The notes below the pieces were generated by a model. The model was not told the DNA's origin. It saw only the letters and a program-made list of their open reading frames with translations, and did not search any database. From Bradyrhizobium sp. sGM-13 (GTDB lineage Bacteria; Pseudomonadota; Alphaproteobacteria; Rhizobiales; Xanthobacteraceae), in the NCBI RefSeq assembly GCF_018398875.1, contig NZ_JAGWDK010000031.1:1-64000 (forward strand): a stretch of DNA of 64,000 nucleotides, given 5' to 3'. Positions within the stretch are counted from its first letter, which is position 1; every line of letters starts with the position of its first letter. The position numbers and the translations under genes were made by a program. Of this stretch, positions 50,773 through 60,370 are shown in pieces.

Positions 50773-52761
50773 ATGGCTGATTCTGATTCGCACATCGATA
50801 TCGCCCAACTGCCGGCCGACAACGCTCCCGAAAAGGCGACCCTGATCGGGACGCTGGTTCACCTGTGGCCCTATATCTGGCCCGGCGACCGCGCCGACCT
50901 GAAAATGCGCGTGGTCTGGTCGATGGTGCTGCTCTTGCTCGCGAAGCTCGCGACGCTGACGGTGCCGTTCACCTTCAAATGGGCGATCGATGCGCTCAAC
51001 GGCATGGGCACGGCGCCGGTCGAGGCCTCGAACTGGATGCTGTGGCTGATCGCCTCGCCACTGCTGATGACCGCAAGCTACGGCGCGGTGCGGGTGCTGA
51101 TGGCGGTGTTGACGCAGTTTCGCGACGGCATCTTCGCCCGCGTCGCGATGCATGCGGTGCGCAAACTCGCCTACATCACCTTCGTTCACATGCACGAATT
51201 GCCGCTGCGCTTTCATCTGGAGCGCAAGACCGGCGGCCTGACGCGCGTGCTGGAGCGCGGCCGCACCGGCATCGAGGTGATCGTGCGGATGGTGATCCTG
51301 CAACTGATCCCGACCATCGTCGAGGTCTCGCTCCTGATGGCGGTGCTGCTGTGGCAGTTCGACTGGCGCTATGTGCTGGTCACCGCGATCACGGTCGTGA
51401 TCTACATGTATTACACCTACATCGCGACCGAATGGCGGATCGAAATTCGCCGCAAGATGAACGATTCCGACACCGAAGCGAACACCAAGGCGATCGACTC
51501 GCTACTCAACTACGAAACGGTGAAGTATTTCAGCGCCGAGTCGCGCGAGGCCGAACGCTACGACCGTTCGATGGAGCGCTACGAGCATAACAGCATCAAG
51601 ACCTATACCTCGCTCGCGGTGCTCAACACCGGGCAGGCGGTCATCTTCACCATCGGCCTTACCGCGACCATGCTGATGTGCGCGCTGGGCGTGCGCAACG
51701 GCACCAACACGGTCGGCGACTTCGTCATGGTCAACGCCATGATGATCCAGCTCTACCAGCCCCTGAACTTCATGGGCATGGTCTATCGCGAGATCAAGCA
51801 GGCGATCATCGACATCGAGAAGATGTTCAACGTGCTGTCGCGCAATCCGGAGATCAAGGATGTCGAGGGCGCCGCGCCGCTCGTGGTCAGCGCCGGGAGC
51901 GTGCGCTTCGAGGACGTGCGCTTTGCCTATGATCCGGAGCGGCCGATCCTCAAAGGCCTCAGCTTCGAGGTCCCCGCCGGCAAGACGGTTGCGATCGTGG
52001 GCCCCTCCGGCGCCGGCAAGTCGACGATTTCGCGGTTGCTGTTCCGCCTCTACGACGTCTCCAGCGGCAAAATCCTGATCGACGGGCAGGACATCCGCGA
52101 CGTGACGCAGGCGAGCCTGCGCGCCTCGATCGGCATGGTGCCGCAGGATACCGTGCTGTTCAACGACACCATCCGCTACAACATCCGCTACGGCCGCTGG
52201 GACGCCGGCGATACCGAGGTGGAAGAGGCGGCGCAACTGGCGCAGATCGACAGCTTCATTCGCAACTCGCCCAAGGGCTACGAAGCCCAGGTCGGCGAGC
52301 GCGGCCTGAAATTGTCGGGCGGCGAGAAGCAGCGCGTGGCGATCGCGCGCACGGTCTTGAAGGCGCCGCCGATCCTGGTGCTCGATGAGGCGACTTCCGC
52401 GCTCGACAGCCACACCGAGCATGAAATCCAGGAAGCGCTGGAGCGCGTCTCACGCGGCCGCACCTCGCTGGTGATTGCCCACCGGCTGTCGACGATCGTT
52501 GGCGCCGATGAAATTATCGTGCTGGATCAAGGGCGCATCGCCGAGCGCGGCACCCATGTCGGGCTTTTGGCAGCCGGCGGGCTTTATGCCAGCATGTGGA
52601 ATAGGCAGCGCGAAGCCGAGGCGGCGCGGGAGAAGCTCGCGCAGATCGACGACGGCAACGAAGCGCCGAACCGCGCCCCGCCGCCGGTCGATGATCCGCT
52701 CAATGAGCCGGCCGTTGATCAGCCAAAATCCAAAGATCGCTTGGCAACCGCCGCGGAATAA
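50773..52761 (+). CDS. Atm1-type ABC exporter
   Basis: 662 residues from the ATG at 50773 (a GTG 10 codons upstream is possible). A half transporter with six membrane helices between about 40 and 335 and an ATPase domain: Walker A VGPSGAGKST near 410, Q-loop GMVPQDTVLFND, signature LSGGEKQRVAIAR near 514, Walker B VLDEATSALD near 537, H-loop IAHRLSTI. Helix motifs such as YETVKYFSAESREAERYD and LNFMGMVYREIKQA mark the Atm1/HMT1/ABCB7 group, which exports glutathione-linked persulfide or metal conjugates. A low-complexity proline-rich tail follows. Confidence 0.9.
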   Translation: MADSDSHIDIAQLPADNAPEKATLIGTLVHLWPYIWPGDRADLKMRVVWSMVLLLLAKLATLTVPFTFKWAIDALNGMGTAPVEASNWMLWLIASPLLMTASYGAVRVLMAVLTQFRDGIFARVAMHAVRKLAYITFVHMHELPLRFHLERKTGGLTRVLERGRTGIEVIVRMVILQLIPTIVEVSLLMAVLLWQFDWRYVLVTAITVVIYMYYTYIATEWRIEIRRKMNDSDTEANTKAIDSLLNYETVKYFSAESREAERYDRSMERYEHNSIKTYTSLAVLNTGQAVIFTIGLTATMLMCALGVRNGTNTVGDFVMVNAMMIQLYQPLNFMGMVYREIKQAIIDIEKMFNVLSRNPEIKDVEGAAPLVVSAGSVRFEDVRFAYDPERPILKGLSFEVPAGKTVAIVGPSGAGKSTISRLLFRLYDVSSGKILIDGQDIRDVTQASLRASIGMVPQDTVLFNDTIRYNIRYGRWDAGDTEVEEAAQLAQIDSFIRNSPKGYEAQVGERGLKLSGGEKQRVAIARTVLKAPPILVLDEATSALDSHTEHEIQEALERVSRGRTSLVIAHRLSTIVGADEIIVLDQGRIAERGTHVGLLAAGGLYASMWNRQREAEAAREKLAQIDDGNEAPNRAPPPVDDPLNEPAVDQPKSKDRLATAAE

Positions 52762-52818
52762 TCCAAATACGGCGCTACTTCCAAGGCAGCGAAGTCGGCC
52801 AGATAACAGCGAGCCTCA

Positions 52819-53517
52819 ATGTCGATTGCGAACTCCATCCGCGCGCAGATCCCACCGATCCACTCGGAGGGCTATCCGTTCATCGGCGGCTTTGCGCTGG
52901 CCAGCCTGATCCTGTTCTGGCTCTGGACGCCGCTGGGATGGATCGGCACCATCCTGACCGTCTGGTGCGCGCTGTTCTTCCGCGATCCCGTCCGCGTGAC
53001 GCCGGTGCGCGATGGCATCGTGGTATCGCCGGCCGACGGCCGCGTCTCGATGGTTGCTCAGGTGCTGCCGCCGGCCGAACTCGGCCTCGGCGATAGGCCC
53101 TTGCCGCGCATTTCGATCTTCATGAGCGTGTTCAACTGCCACGTGAACCGCAGCCCGGTGACCGGCCGGATTGACCGTATCGCCTACCGGCCCGGCACCT
53201 TCATCAATGCCGAGCTCGACAAGGCCAGCGAAGACAATGAGCGCAACTCGCTTGTCATCTCGACTACGAACGGCCGGATCGGCGTGGTCCAGATCGCCGG
53301 ATTGGTAGCGCGGCGGATTGTCTCATTCGTGCGCGAAGGCCAATCGATCGGCGCCGGCGAGCGGTTCGGCCTGATCCGTTTCGGCTCGCGTCTCGACGTC
53401 TATCTGCCCGAAGGCACGCGATCGCTGGTTTCGGAAGGCCAGACGGCGATTGCCGGCGAGACGATCTTGGCCGATTTCGGTTCGACCGAGCAGGGCCGGA
53501 CTTTTCGCGCCGATTAA
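52819..53517 (+). CDS. psd: Phosphatidylserine decarboxylase
   Basis: 232 residues of the short Psd class. It forms phosphatidylethanolamine at the inner membrane. One hydrophobic region (about 22-53) anchors it. PADGRVSMVAQV and FMSVFNCHVNRSPVTGRI carry the catalytic Asp and His, and the self-cleavage site is F-G-S-R-L-D-V-Y near residue 190, where the serine becomes the pyruvoyl group. pssA follows 77 bases later, so the two steps from CDP-diacylglycerol are encoded together. Confidence 0.95.
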   Translation: MSIANSIRAQIPPIHSEGYPFIGGFALASLILFWLWTPLGWIGTILTVWCALFFRDPVRVTPVRDGIVVSPADGRVSMVAQVLPPAELGLGDRPLPRISIFMSVFNCHVNRSPVTGRIDRIAYRPGTFINAELDKASEDNERNSLVISTTNGRIGVVQIAGLVARRIVSFVREGQSIGAGERFGLIRFGSRLDVYLPEGTRSLVSEGQTAIAGETILADFGSTEQGRTFRAD

Positions 53518-53593
53518 CCACTTTCGGCCGCCATAAATGGCTAGGCGGCTGCCAATGGCAAACCGGGCTGGCGCTTGCTATATATTGGCTGGC

Positions 53594-54475
53594 ATGCTGA
53601 TCCCGGACCCCAAATACCCAGAACTGCGCCGCCGCCGGTTTCGCCCGATCCCGGTGCGGATGCTGGTACCCAACGTCATCACCTTGCTCGCGATCTGCGC
53701 CGGGCTGACGGCGATCCGCCTGTCGATCGAAGGGCGGATGGAGCTCGCGGTCGCGGCGATCGTATTTGCGGCGGTGCTTGACGGGGTCGACGGGCGCGTG
53801 GCCCGCATGATCAAGGGCCAGTCGAAATTCGGCGCCGAGCTCGACAGCCTGGCCGATTTCGTCAATTTCGGCGTCGCCCCCGGCCTCATGCTGTATTTCT
53901 GGCAGCTCCAGGAGTTGAACAACGGCGGCTGGATCGCGGCGATGGTGTTTGCGATCGCGGGCGGCCTGCGGCTTGCGCGCTTCAACGCCAGCATCGACGA
54001 TCCGAACAAGCCTGCCTTTGCGGCGAACTATTTCACCGGCGTGCCGGCACCGGCCGGCGCGATCCTTGCGATGCTGCCATTCTATCTGGCATTTCTCGGC
54101 GTCCCCAAGCCGCCGGCAATGCTGACCGCGGCCTATACGGTGCTGATCGCGTTCCTGATGGTGTCGCGGCTGCCGGTATTTTCCGGTAAGACGGTGAAGA
54201 TGCGGGTGCCGCCGGAGATGGTGCTGCCGGTCTTCGTCTCTGTGGTGTTCTTCGTCGCGCTTCTGATTGGCTACCCCTGGCACATCCTGTCGATCGGTTC
54301 TGTGCTTTACCTCGTAAGCCTGCCCTGGGGCTGGAAATCCTATCGCGACCACGAGCGCAACGCCGCGCTTGCCGCACAGCCGGCTCCGACGGCTGAAACC
54401 GCGCCGTCATCTCCGGCGACATTCTCGCCGCCCCCCAGCGACACCGAGGAGGAACGGCCGGCGCGGCTGAACTGA
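53594..54475 (+). CDS. pssA: CDP-diacylglycerol-serine O-phosphatidyltransferase
   Basis: 293 residues from the ATG at 53594; in-frame ATGs at 53537 and 53555 are possible and none has a good ribosome binding site. The CDP-alcohol phosphotransferase motif DGRVARMIKGQSKFGAELD plus SLAD (D-G-x2-A-R-x8-G-x3-D-x3-D) is complete. Seven or eight membrane segments. It makes phosphatidylserine, the substrate of Psd. A hydrophilic proline/threonine/serine tail of about 35 residues ends the protein. Confidence 0.93.
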   Translation: MLIPDPKYPELRRRRFRPIPVRMLVPNVITLLAICAGLTAIRLSIEGRMELAVAAIVFAAVLDGVDGRVARMIKGQSKFGAELDSLADFVNFGVAPGLMLYFWQLQELNNGGWIAAMVFAIAGGLRLARFNASIDDPNKPAFAANYFTGVPAPAGAILAMLPFYLAFLGVPKPPAMLTAAYTVLIAFLMVSRLPVFSGKTVKMRVPPEMVLPVFVSVVFFVALLIGYPWHILSIGSVLYLVSLPWGWKSYRDHERNAALAAQPAPTAETAPSSPATFSPPPSDTEEERPARLN

Positions 54476-54604
54476 GCGTCCTCGCCACTCTCCGATATGG
54501 CTGCCATGAGCCGCTGCCGAGTTGGGTTCTCCCCCAATCTCGGCTATAGGGCCTAGTGACATACGGCCTCAAAGAGCCGGGCCGAAAAATCAGGAGAGAA
54601 CGCC

Positions 54605-55324
54605 GTGAACAAAGCCGTTACCGCCCCGCTGCCTGCTTCCGTTCTAGAGGCGCTGGCGCGCTACGACACTCCGACGATCTGCAATGCGATGGAGATCGTG
54701 GCGCCGGAGCGCCGCCTGATCGGCTACACCACAAAGCCGCTGGTCTGTCCGTTCCCCGACCTGCCGCCGATGGTCGGCTACGCCCGCACCGTGACGATCC
54801 GCTCGGTGCTCAAATCCACGCTTCCCGCCGACGAGCAGGCGAAGCGTCGCATCGCCTATTACGAATATGTCGGCACCGGCTTCGGCCCGCGCATCACCGT
54901 AATCCAGGATATCGACGGCGCTGATATCGGCTATGGCGCGTTCTGGGGCGAGGTGCAAAGCAACGTGCACAAGGCGCTCGGCTGTCTCGGCGTCATCACC
55001 GACGGCTCGATCCGCGACGTCCCGCAATGGGCGCCGGGCTTCCAGGCCTTGGCCGGTTCGATCGGACCGTCGCATGCCTGGGTCCATGCCGAACATTGGG
55101 GCGGCGAGGTGCGCGTCGCCGGTATGACGGTGCATTCGGACGATCTGATCCACGCCGACCAGCACGGCGCCATCGTGATCCCCGTCGACATCGCGGCAAA
55201 GATTCCGGAGGCCGCCGAACTCTGCGGCCGGCGCGAGACGCCGATCCTGGAGATCGCGCGCAGCCCGGACTTCACGCTGGAAAAACTGAAGGAGGCGCTG
55301 AAGCGCTCGGCGGAGATTCACTGA
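54605..55324 (+). CDS. RraA-like aldolase/demethylmenaquinone methyltransferase family protein
   Basis: 239 residues from a GTG at 54605 with GGAGA seven bases upstream. The RraA fold is seen in LARYDTPTICNAMEIV, YARTVTIRSVL, YGAFWGEVQSNVHKALGC and the metal-binding GVITDGSIRDVPQW with the Arg-Asp pair. Enzymes of this family are class II 4-hydroxy-4-methyl-2-oxoglutarate/oxaloacetate aldolases or RNase E regulators; the insertion around residues 65-85 makes it longer than E. coli RraA (161). The broken Bug-type binding protein gene follows at 40 bases, an association seen often for carboxylate utilisation. Confidence 0.82.
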   Translation: MNKAVTAPLPASVLEALARYDTPTICNAMEIVAPERRLIGYTTKPLVCPFPDLPPMVGYARTVTIRSVLKSTLPADEQAKRRIAYYEYVGTGFGPRITVIQDIDGADIGYGAFWGEVQSNVHKALGCLGVITDGSIRDVPQWAPGFQALAGSIGPSHAWVHAEHWGGEVRVAGMTVHSDDLIHADQHGAIVIPVDIAAKIPEAAELCGRRETPILEIARSPDFTLEKLKEALKRSAEIH

Positions 55325-55363
55325 CAAAGGGTTGGATCTAACAAGCGGGCGAGGGGGAGTGCC

Positions 55364-56331
55364 ATAAGACGGTTCTGGGCGGCACTGTCATTATCGTTCC
55401 TTCTCGGTGTCGCAGCCGTGCAGGCACAAACCTATCCCTCGCGGCCGATCACGCTGATCGTACCGTTCCCGCCGGGCGGATCGACCGATACTGCCGCGCG
55501 GATCATGGGCGAGCGGATGCGGGCGACGCTCGGACAATCGATCGTGATCGAAAGTGTCGGCGGCGCCGGCGGTAGCATTGGCGTCGGTCGCGTCGCCCGT
55601 GCTGCGCCTGACGGCTATACCTTCGACATCGGCCAGTGGGATACCCATGTCGGCAGCATCATCTACAAGCTCGACTACGATCTCGAAAAGGATTTTGAGC
55701 CGATCGCGCTTGTCTCGAACAATCCGCAGCTCATGGTCGCCAAGAAAGACCTGCCGGCGAACACGCTGGCCGAACTCGTGGCGTGGATGAAGGAAAACCC
55801 CGGCAAGATCAATTTCGTCAACCAGAACGCGGCGGCGAACGTCACCGGCGTCTTATTCGAGAACCTGACCAAGCAGAAGGTGCAGTACATTCCCTATCGC
55901 GGCGCCGGACCTGCCATGACCGATCTAGTCTCGGGCACGGTCGATCTCTTGGTCGTGCAGGGCGCGGTGGCGCTGCCGCAAATCCGCGCCGGCAAGATCA
56001 AGGCGCTTGCCAACCTTTCGCCGACGCGCTCGGCCTCGATGCCGGATATTCCGACTGCGGACGAGAGCGGCGTGCCCGGTCTCTATATGTCCGGCTGGTT
56101 CGGCTTCTGGGCGCCGAAGGGCACGCCGAAAGAGATCATCGCCAGCTCAATGCGGCAACAACAGAGGCGTTGGCTGATCCCGCGATCCAGAAGCGCTTTA
56201 CTGAACTCGGCCTCGACGTCGCGCCGCGCGCGCAGCAGACGCCGGCAGCATTGGCCGCCTTCCAGAAGGCCGAGATCGAAAAATGGTGGCCGATCATCAA
56301 GTCAGCCGGCATCGGCACCCAGGCGCAGTGA
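55364..56331 (+). pseudogene. Bug/TctC-type binding protein, start codon lost and frameshifted
   Basis: The frame reads RRFWAALSLSFLLGVAAVQA (signal peptide) and YPSRPITLIVPFPPGGSTDT, GGAGGSIGVGRVARAAPDGY, and on to GTPKEIIA near 56142. It then shifts by one base and continues LNAATTEALADPAIQKRF to GIGTQAQ-stop at 56331. Restoring one A (AAG at about 56143) would mend it. At the 5' end an excellent GGGGGAG site is followed by ATA at 55364 where ATG is expected; the next in-frame start, GTG at 55418, lies inside the signal peptide. Two independent lesions point to a dead gene, once a periplasmic carboxylate-binding protein. Confidence 0.8.
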
Positions 56332-56522
56332 GCGCAAGTCGGCATGGTTAGCGAATCCTTGAGATTGCGCAGGCCGCCGCCCCGCATTTTTACGATCGCT
56401 GTTCGAGTTTAACCTTTACGGCTCTTTAATTGCGCGGTCGTAGGGTTCCTCTGCGCCAGCTCCGAATGGAGCGCGCGACCGGTCAGGATGGCCGGTAGTT
56501 CGCGTACGCGTTGGAGTTCAGA

Positions 56523-57296
56523 ATGGATATCACCACGCTCGTTGGCCTGACAGCCGGTGCAATCGTACTGGCGACGCTGATCCTGATGGGTGGTGATTTC
56601 CGGATGTTCTACGACATCCACGCCGTCATCATCATCTTCGGTGGTTCGTTCGCCGCCACCATGATCCGCTTTCCGCTCAGCGCGATCCTGCACGGCATGC
56701 CGCTCGGCGCGAAATTCGCCTTCACCATGAGCCGACTCTCGGCGCGCGATCTGGTCGACGAATTGGCGCGCATTGCCGAAATTGCCCGCAAGCAGGGCCC
56801 GGTCGGACTGGAAAAGGTCGAGACCGACGAGCCGTTTCTCGCCAAGGGCATCCGCTATGTCGCCGACGGCTACGACCTCGAATTCATCCGCGACAACATG
56901 GAGCGTGATCGCGACAATTTTCTGATGCACCTGAACGAAGGTTCGAAGATCTATCGGGCGATCGGCGACTGCGCGCCGGCGTTCGGCATGATCGGCACGC
57001 TGCTCGGCATGGTGCAGATGTTCTCGAACATGTCGGACCCCTCGAAGCTCGGCCCGTTCATGGCGGTGGCCTTGCTGGCAACGCTTTACGGTGCGGTCGT
57101 TGCGAACCTGATCTGCCTGCCGATCGCCGACAAGCTGCATGGCAAGCTGATCGACGAGGAAACCAACCGCACGCTGATCATCGACGGCATCCTGATGATC
57201 CGCGATTCCAAGAGCCCGGCGCTGGTTCGTGAAATGCTGTTGGCCTATCTGCCCGAAAAGCACCGCCACGAGGAAGGCGAACTGGTTCCGGCCTGA
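56523..57296 (+). CDS. motA: Flagellar motor stator protein MotA
   Basis: 257 residues from the ATG at 56523, GGAG six bases upstream. Four membrane segments: about 5-22, 30-48, 148-168 and 180-200, with the cytoplasmic loop RYVADGYDLEFIRDNMERD between 2 and 3, and GDCAPAFGMIGTLLGMVQMF with the conserved proline, then YGAVVANLICLPIADKL. This is the MotA/PomA proton channel subunit. MotB follows 33 bases later. No other flagellar genes are in the window. Confidence 0.92.
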   Translation: MDITTLVGLTAGAIVLATLILMGGDFRMFYDIHAVIIIFGGSFAATMIRFPLSAILHGMPLGAKFAFTMSRLSARDLVDELARIAEIARKQGPVGLEKVETDEPFLAKGIRYVADGYDLEFIRDNMERDRDNFLMHLNEGSKIYRAIGDCAPAFGMIGTLLGMVQMFSNMSDPSKLGPFMAVALLATLYGAVVANLICLPIADKLHGKLIDEETNRTLIIDGILMIRDSKSPALVREMLLAYLPEKHRHEEGELVPA

Positions 57297-57329
57297 TCGG
57301 CTGATAGCATCAAGGCGCGGACGTAAAGC

Positions 57330-58157
57330 ATGGCCAAGAAAAAACGCGAAGAGGCGCATGGCGGTCACGGCTGGTTCGTGACGTTCGCCGACCTGATGGC
57401 ATTGCTGCTGTCATTCTTCGTGATGTTGGTTGCGTTCTCCAGCCAGGACCAGCAAAAGCTCAAGATCGTCGCCGGCTCGATGCGCGAGGCGTTTGGCGTG
57501 CAGACCGAGTCCCGGCATTCGGGAATCGTCGAATCCGACGGCCTGCCGACGCGGCCGAAGCTGAAGAATGTAGAGCATATTCCGCCCGAGGATGCCTCCA
57601 ATACCCCGACGCCCGATGACAAGGACCGTCAGCGCGAAAACGGCGCCCGCTTGAAAGTCGATCGGGAGTTCGCGCTCGCCGCGGCATCGTTGCGCCAGGC
57701 GCTGCAGGACATGCCGGAACTGACCGAAATGTCCAAGAACATCATGTTCGAGGAAACCAAAGAGGGGCTCAATCTGGAAATCGTCGACCAGGATAGCCGC
57801 TCGATGTTCGCCGACGGCTCCAAGGTCCCGTACGAGCGGACCCGCCGGCTGATCCAGAAACTGGCGGTACCGCTGAAGGCGACACCGCTGCGGCTCAACA
57901 TTGTCGGCCACACCTCTGCCGGCTTCCTGCCGTCACGCGGCGAATATGGCGCCTTCGATCTGTCGGCGGACCGCGCCAACGCCGTCCGCCAGATCCTCGA
58001 ACGCGAAGGGCTGCCCGCATCCCACATCTACGCGGTCAGCGGCAAGGCCGACAGCCAGCCATTGTTTCCCGACGATCCGACACTGCCGGCAAACCGTCGC
58101 GTTACCATCACGTTGATGCGCGAAAATCCGCCGCTTCCGCCTAACCTGAAGCCGTAG
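57330..58157 (+). CDS. motB: Flagellar motor protein MotB
   Basis: 275 residues. A single N-terminal membrane helix contains the proton-carrying Asp21 (VTFADLMALLLSFFVMLVAF). A linker and an OmpA-like peptidoglycan-binding domain (about 150-270) follow: FADGSKVPYERTRRLIQKLA, LNIVGHTSAGF, YGAFDLSADRANAVRQIL and LPANRRVTITLM. It anchors the stator to the cell wall. Paired with MotA as usual. The gene is not flanked by the rest of a flagellar cluster here. Confidence 0.93.
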   Translation: MAKKKREEAHGGHGWFVTFADLMALLLSFFVMLVAFSSQDQQKLKIVAGSMREAFGVQTESRHSGIVESDGLPTRPKLKNVEHIPPEDASNTPTPDDKDRQRENGARLKVDREFALAAASLRQALQDMPELTEMSKNIMFEETKEGLNLEIVDQDSRSMFADGSKVPYERTRRLIQKLAVPLKATPLRLNIVGHTSAGFLPSRGEYGAFDLSADRANAVRQILEREGLPASHIYAVSGKADSQPLFPDDPTLPANRRVTITLMRENPPLPPNLKP

Positions 58158-58241
58158 CACCGTGCGACTACCATAATACCAGCGCGGCGCTGTGGCTGCT
58201 TTGCGCCAGTCGGGCATCGCGGGTGGTGCTATGATCGAGCG

Positions 58242-60215
58242 ATGATTGACAGGCCGCGCGGAAGCGTCGATAGCCGCCCGGATCAATTCAACGACGAGAA
58301 CGTTCCCCCTTCCATCATGGCTGTCAGCGTCACATCTACCGAAGCCCATGAGGGGCAGGTTACCTCAGGTTTTTGGGCCCTGACGCTGGGCAGTATCGGC
58401 GTGGTGTTCGGCGATATCGGCACTTCGCCGCTGTATGCGTTCCGCGAGGCTGCCACCCACGCGGCCGAAGGCCAGCCGGTATCACGCATCATTGTACTCG
58501 GCGTGCTCTCGCTGATCCTGTGGTCGCTGTTCATCGTAGTTACAGCCAAATATGTGCTGCTGCTGTTGCGTGCCGACAACAACGGCGAGGGCGGCACGCT
58601 TTCCCTGATGGCGCTTGGGCAACGGGCAATGGGCCGTCGAAGCTGGCCGTTACTGGCGCTCGGCGTGGTCGGCGCCTCGATGTTTATTGGCGATTCCATG
58701 ATCACGCCGGCGATCTCGGTTTTGTCGGCGGTCGAAGGTCTCAAGCTGGTCACGCCCGCGTTCGAACACTACGTGGTGCCGCTGACGATCTTCATTCTCG
58801 TCGTCCTGTTCTCGGTGCAGAGCAGCGGCACCGCGCGCGTCGCCTCCGCCTTCGGACCGGTGATGGTGGTCTGGTTTGCGACGCTGACGATATTGGGCCT
58901 CATCCATATCAGCGACGATCCCACGGTGCTCTACGCGATCAATCCCTGGTATGCGATCCAGTTCATGCTGTCCCATGGCGTTATCGGCCTGGTGACGATG
59001 GGTCTGGTGTTTCTGGCGGTGACCGGCGGCGAGGCGCTTTACGCCGACCTCGGGCATTTCGGGCGCAAGCCGATTCAGACCGGCTGGTTCTATTTCGTGC
59101 TGCCGGCGCTCCTGATCAATTATTTCGGGCAGGGCGCGCTGGTGTTATCCGATCCATCGGCGGTTACGAGCTCGTTCTACCGAATGGTGCCGGAGATCCT
59201 GGTGTTGCCGCTCGTGGTGTTGGCGACGGCGGCGACGGTGATCGCGAGCCAGGCGGTGATAACAGGCGCGTTTTCGTTGATCCGCCAGGCGGTACAACTC
59301 GGTCTCTTGCCGCGGTTCGAGGTGCGATACACCTCCGAAACCCATGCCGGCCAGATCTACCTGCCGCGGGTCAACCGGATGCTGCTGATCGGGGTGGTCC
59401 TGCTGGTGCTGCTGTTCCGCACCTCCAGCGGTCTTGCCTCGGCCTATGGCATTGCAGTTTCCACGACCATGGTGGTCGACGGCATCATGGGCTTTGTCGT
59501 GATCTGGAAGTTGTGGAACTGGCGGGCCGCGACCGCGGCGGCCGTGATCCTGCCCCTGGTCGTCGTCGACATGAGCTTCTTTGCCGCAAACCTCCTGAAG
59601 CTGTTGGAAGGCGCCTGGGTGCCGCTGCTGTTCGGCGTTGCGGTCGCGGTGATGATCTGGACTTGGCGCCGCGGCGCCGCGATCCTGACTGCCAAGACGC
59701 GGCGCATCGAGGTGCCCTTGATGGACCTGATCAAGAGCCTGGAAAAGCGCCCACCGCACATCGTCAAGGGCACGGCGGTGTTTCTGACCTCGGATCCGAG
59801 CTTCGTGCCGACCGCGCTGATGCACAACCTCAAGCACAACAAGGTCCTGCACGAGCACAACGTGATCCTGACCATTGAAACCGCACAAACGCCGCGGGTC
59901 GACGTTTCAGAGCGCGTCAAGATGGAAACCATCAGCGAGAAGTTTTCTACCGTGCGGCTGCGGTTCGGCTTCATGGAATCCCCGAACGTGCCCAAGGCGC
60001 TGGTGATCGCGCGCAAGCTCGGCTGGCAGTTCGACATCATGGCGACTTCGTTCTTCGTGTCGCGGCGGTCGCTCAAGCCCTCGGCGCAGTCGGGCATGCC
60101 GCTCTGGCAGGATCATATGTTCATCGCGATGAGCCGGTCGGCGAACGACGCCACCGACTACTTCCAGATCCCGACCGGGCGGGTCGTAGAGGTGGGCACC
60201 CAAGTAACTATCTGA
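58242..60215 (+). CDS. kup: Kup potassium uptake protein (first of two)
   Basis: 657 residues from the ATG at 58242; an ATG at 58317 would remove 25 poorly conserved residues. Twelve or so membrane segments and a cytoplasmic C-terminal domain of about 180 residues. Hallmarks: GSIGVVFGDIGTSPLYAFRE, LRADNNGEGGTLSLMALG, and EALYADLGHFG, the segments that form the K+ pathway. It should take up K+ with protons at low potassium or low pH. Tandem with a close paralogue that shares the final residues. Confidence 0.95.
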   Translation: MIDRPRGSVDSRPDQFNDENVPPSIMAVSVTSTEAHEGQVTSGFWALTLGSIGVVFGDIGTSPLYAFREAATHAAEGQPVSRIIVLGVLSLILWSLFIVVTAKYVLLLLRADNNGEGGTLSLMALGQRAMGRRSWPLLALGVVGASMFIGDSMITPAISVLSAVEGLKLVTPAFEHYVVPLTIFILVVLFSVQSSGTARVASAFGPVMVVWFATLTILGLIHISDDPTVLYAINPWYAIQFMLSHGVIGLVTMGLVFLAVTGGEALYADLGHFGRKPIQTGWFYFVLPALLINYFGQGALVLSDPSAVTSSFYRMVPEILVLPLVVLATAATVIASQAVITGAFSLIRQAVQLGLLPRFEVRYTSETHAGQIYLPRVNRMLLIGVVLLVLLFRTSSGLASAYGIAVSTTMVVDGIMGFVVIWKLWNWRAATAAAVILPLVVVDMSFFAANLLKLLEGAWVPLLFGVAVAVMIWTWRRGAAILTAKTRRIEVPLMDLIKSLEKRPPHIVKGTAVFLTSDPSFVPTALMHNLKHNKVLHEHNVILTIETAQTPRVDVSERVKMETISEKFSTVRLRFGFMESPNVPKALVIARKLGWQFDIMATSFFVSRRSLKPSAQSGMPLWQDHMFIAMSRSANDATDYFQIPTGRVVEVGTQVTI

Positions 60216-60370
60216 TTTCAGATGGAAATTTGCTGCAGCATTTCTCGCCATCTATGCGGAAGGCGCATACCGGAGGCCCGGATTCCGGCTAACCCGTCCA
60301 TTCGTCCCGGGAGTATAGGGCTGCGCTTCTGCACTTGTGCAGTGCGGTAAGGAACCGAGGCCCCCATCCC

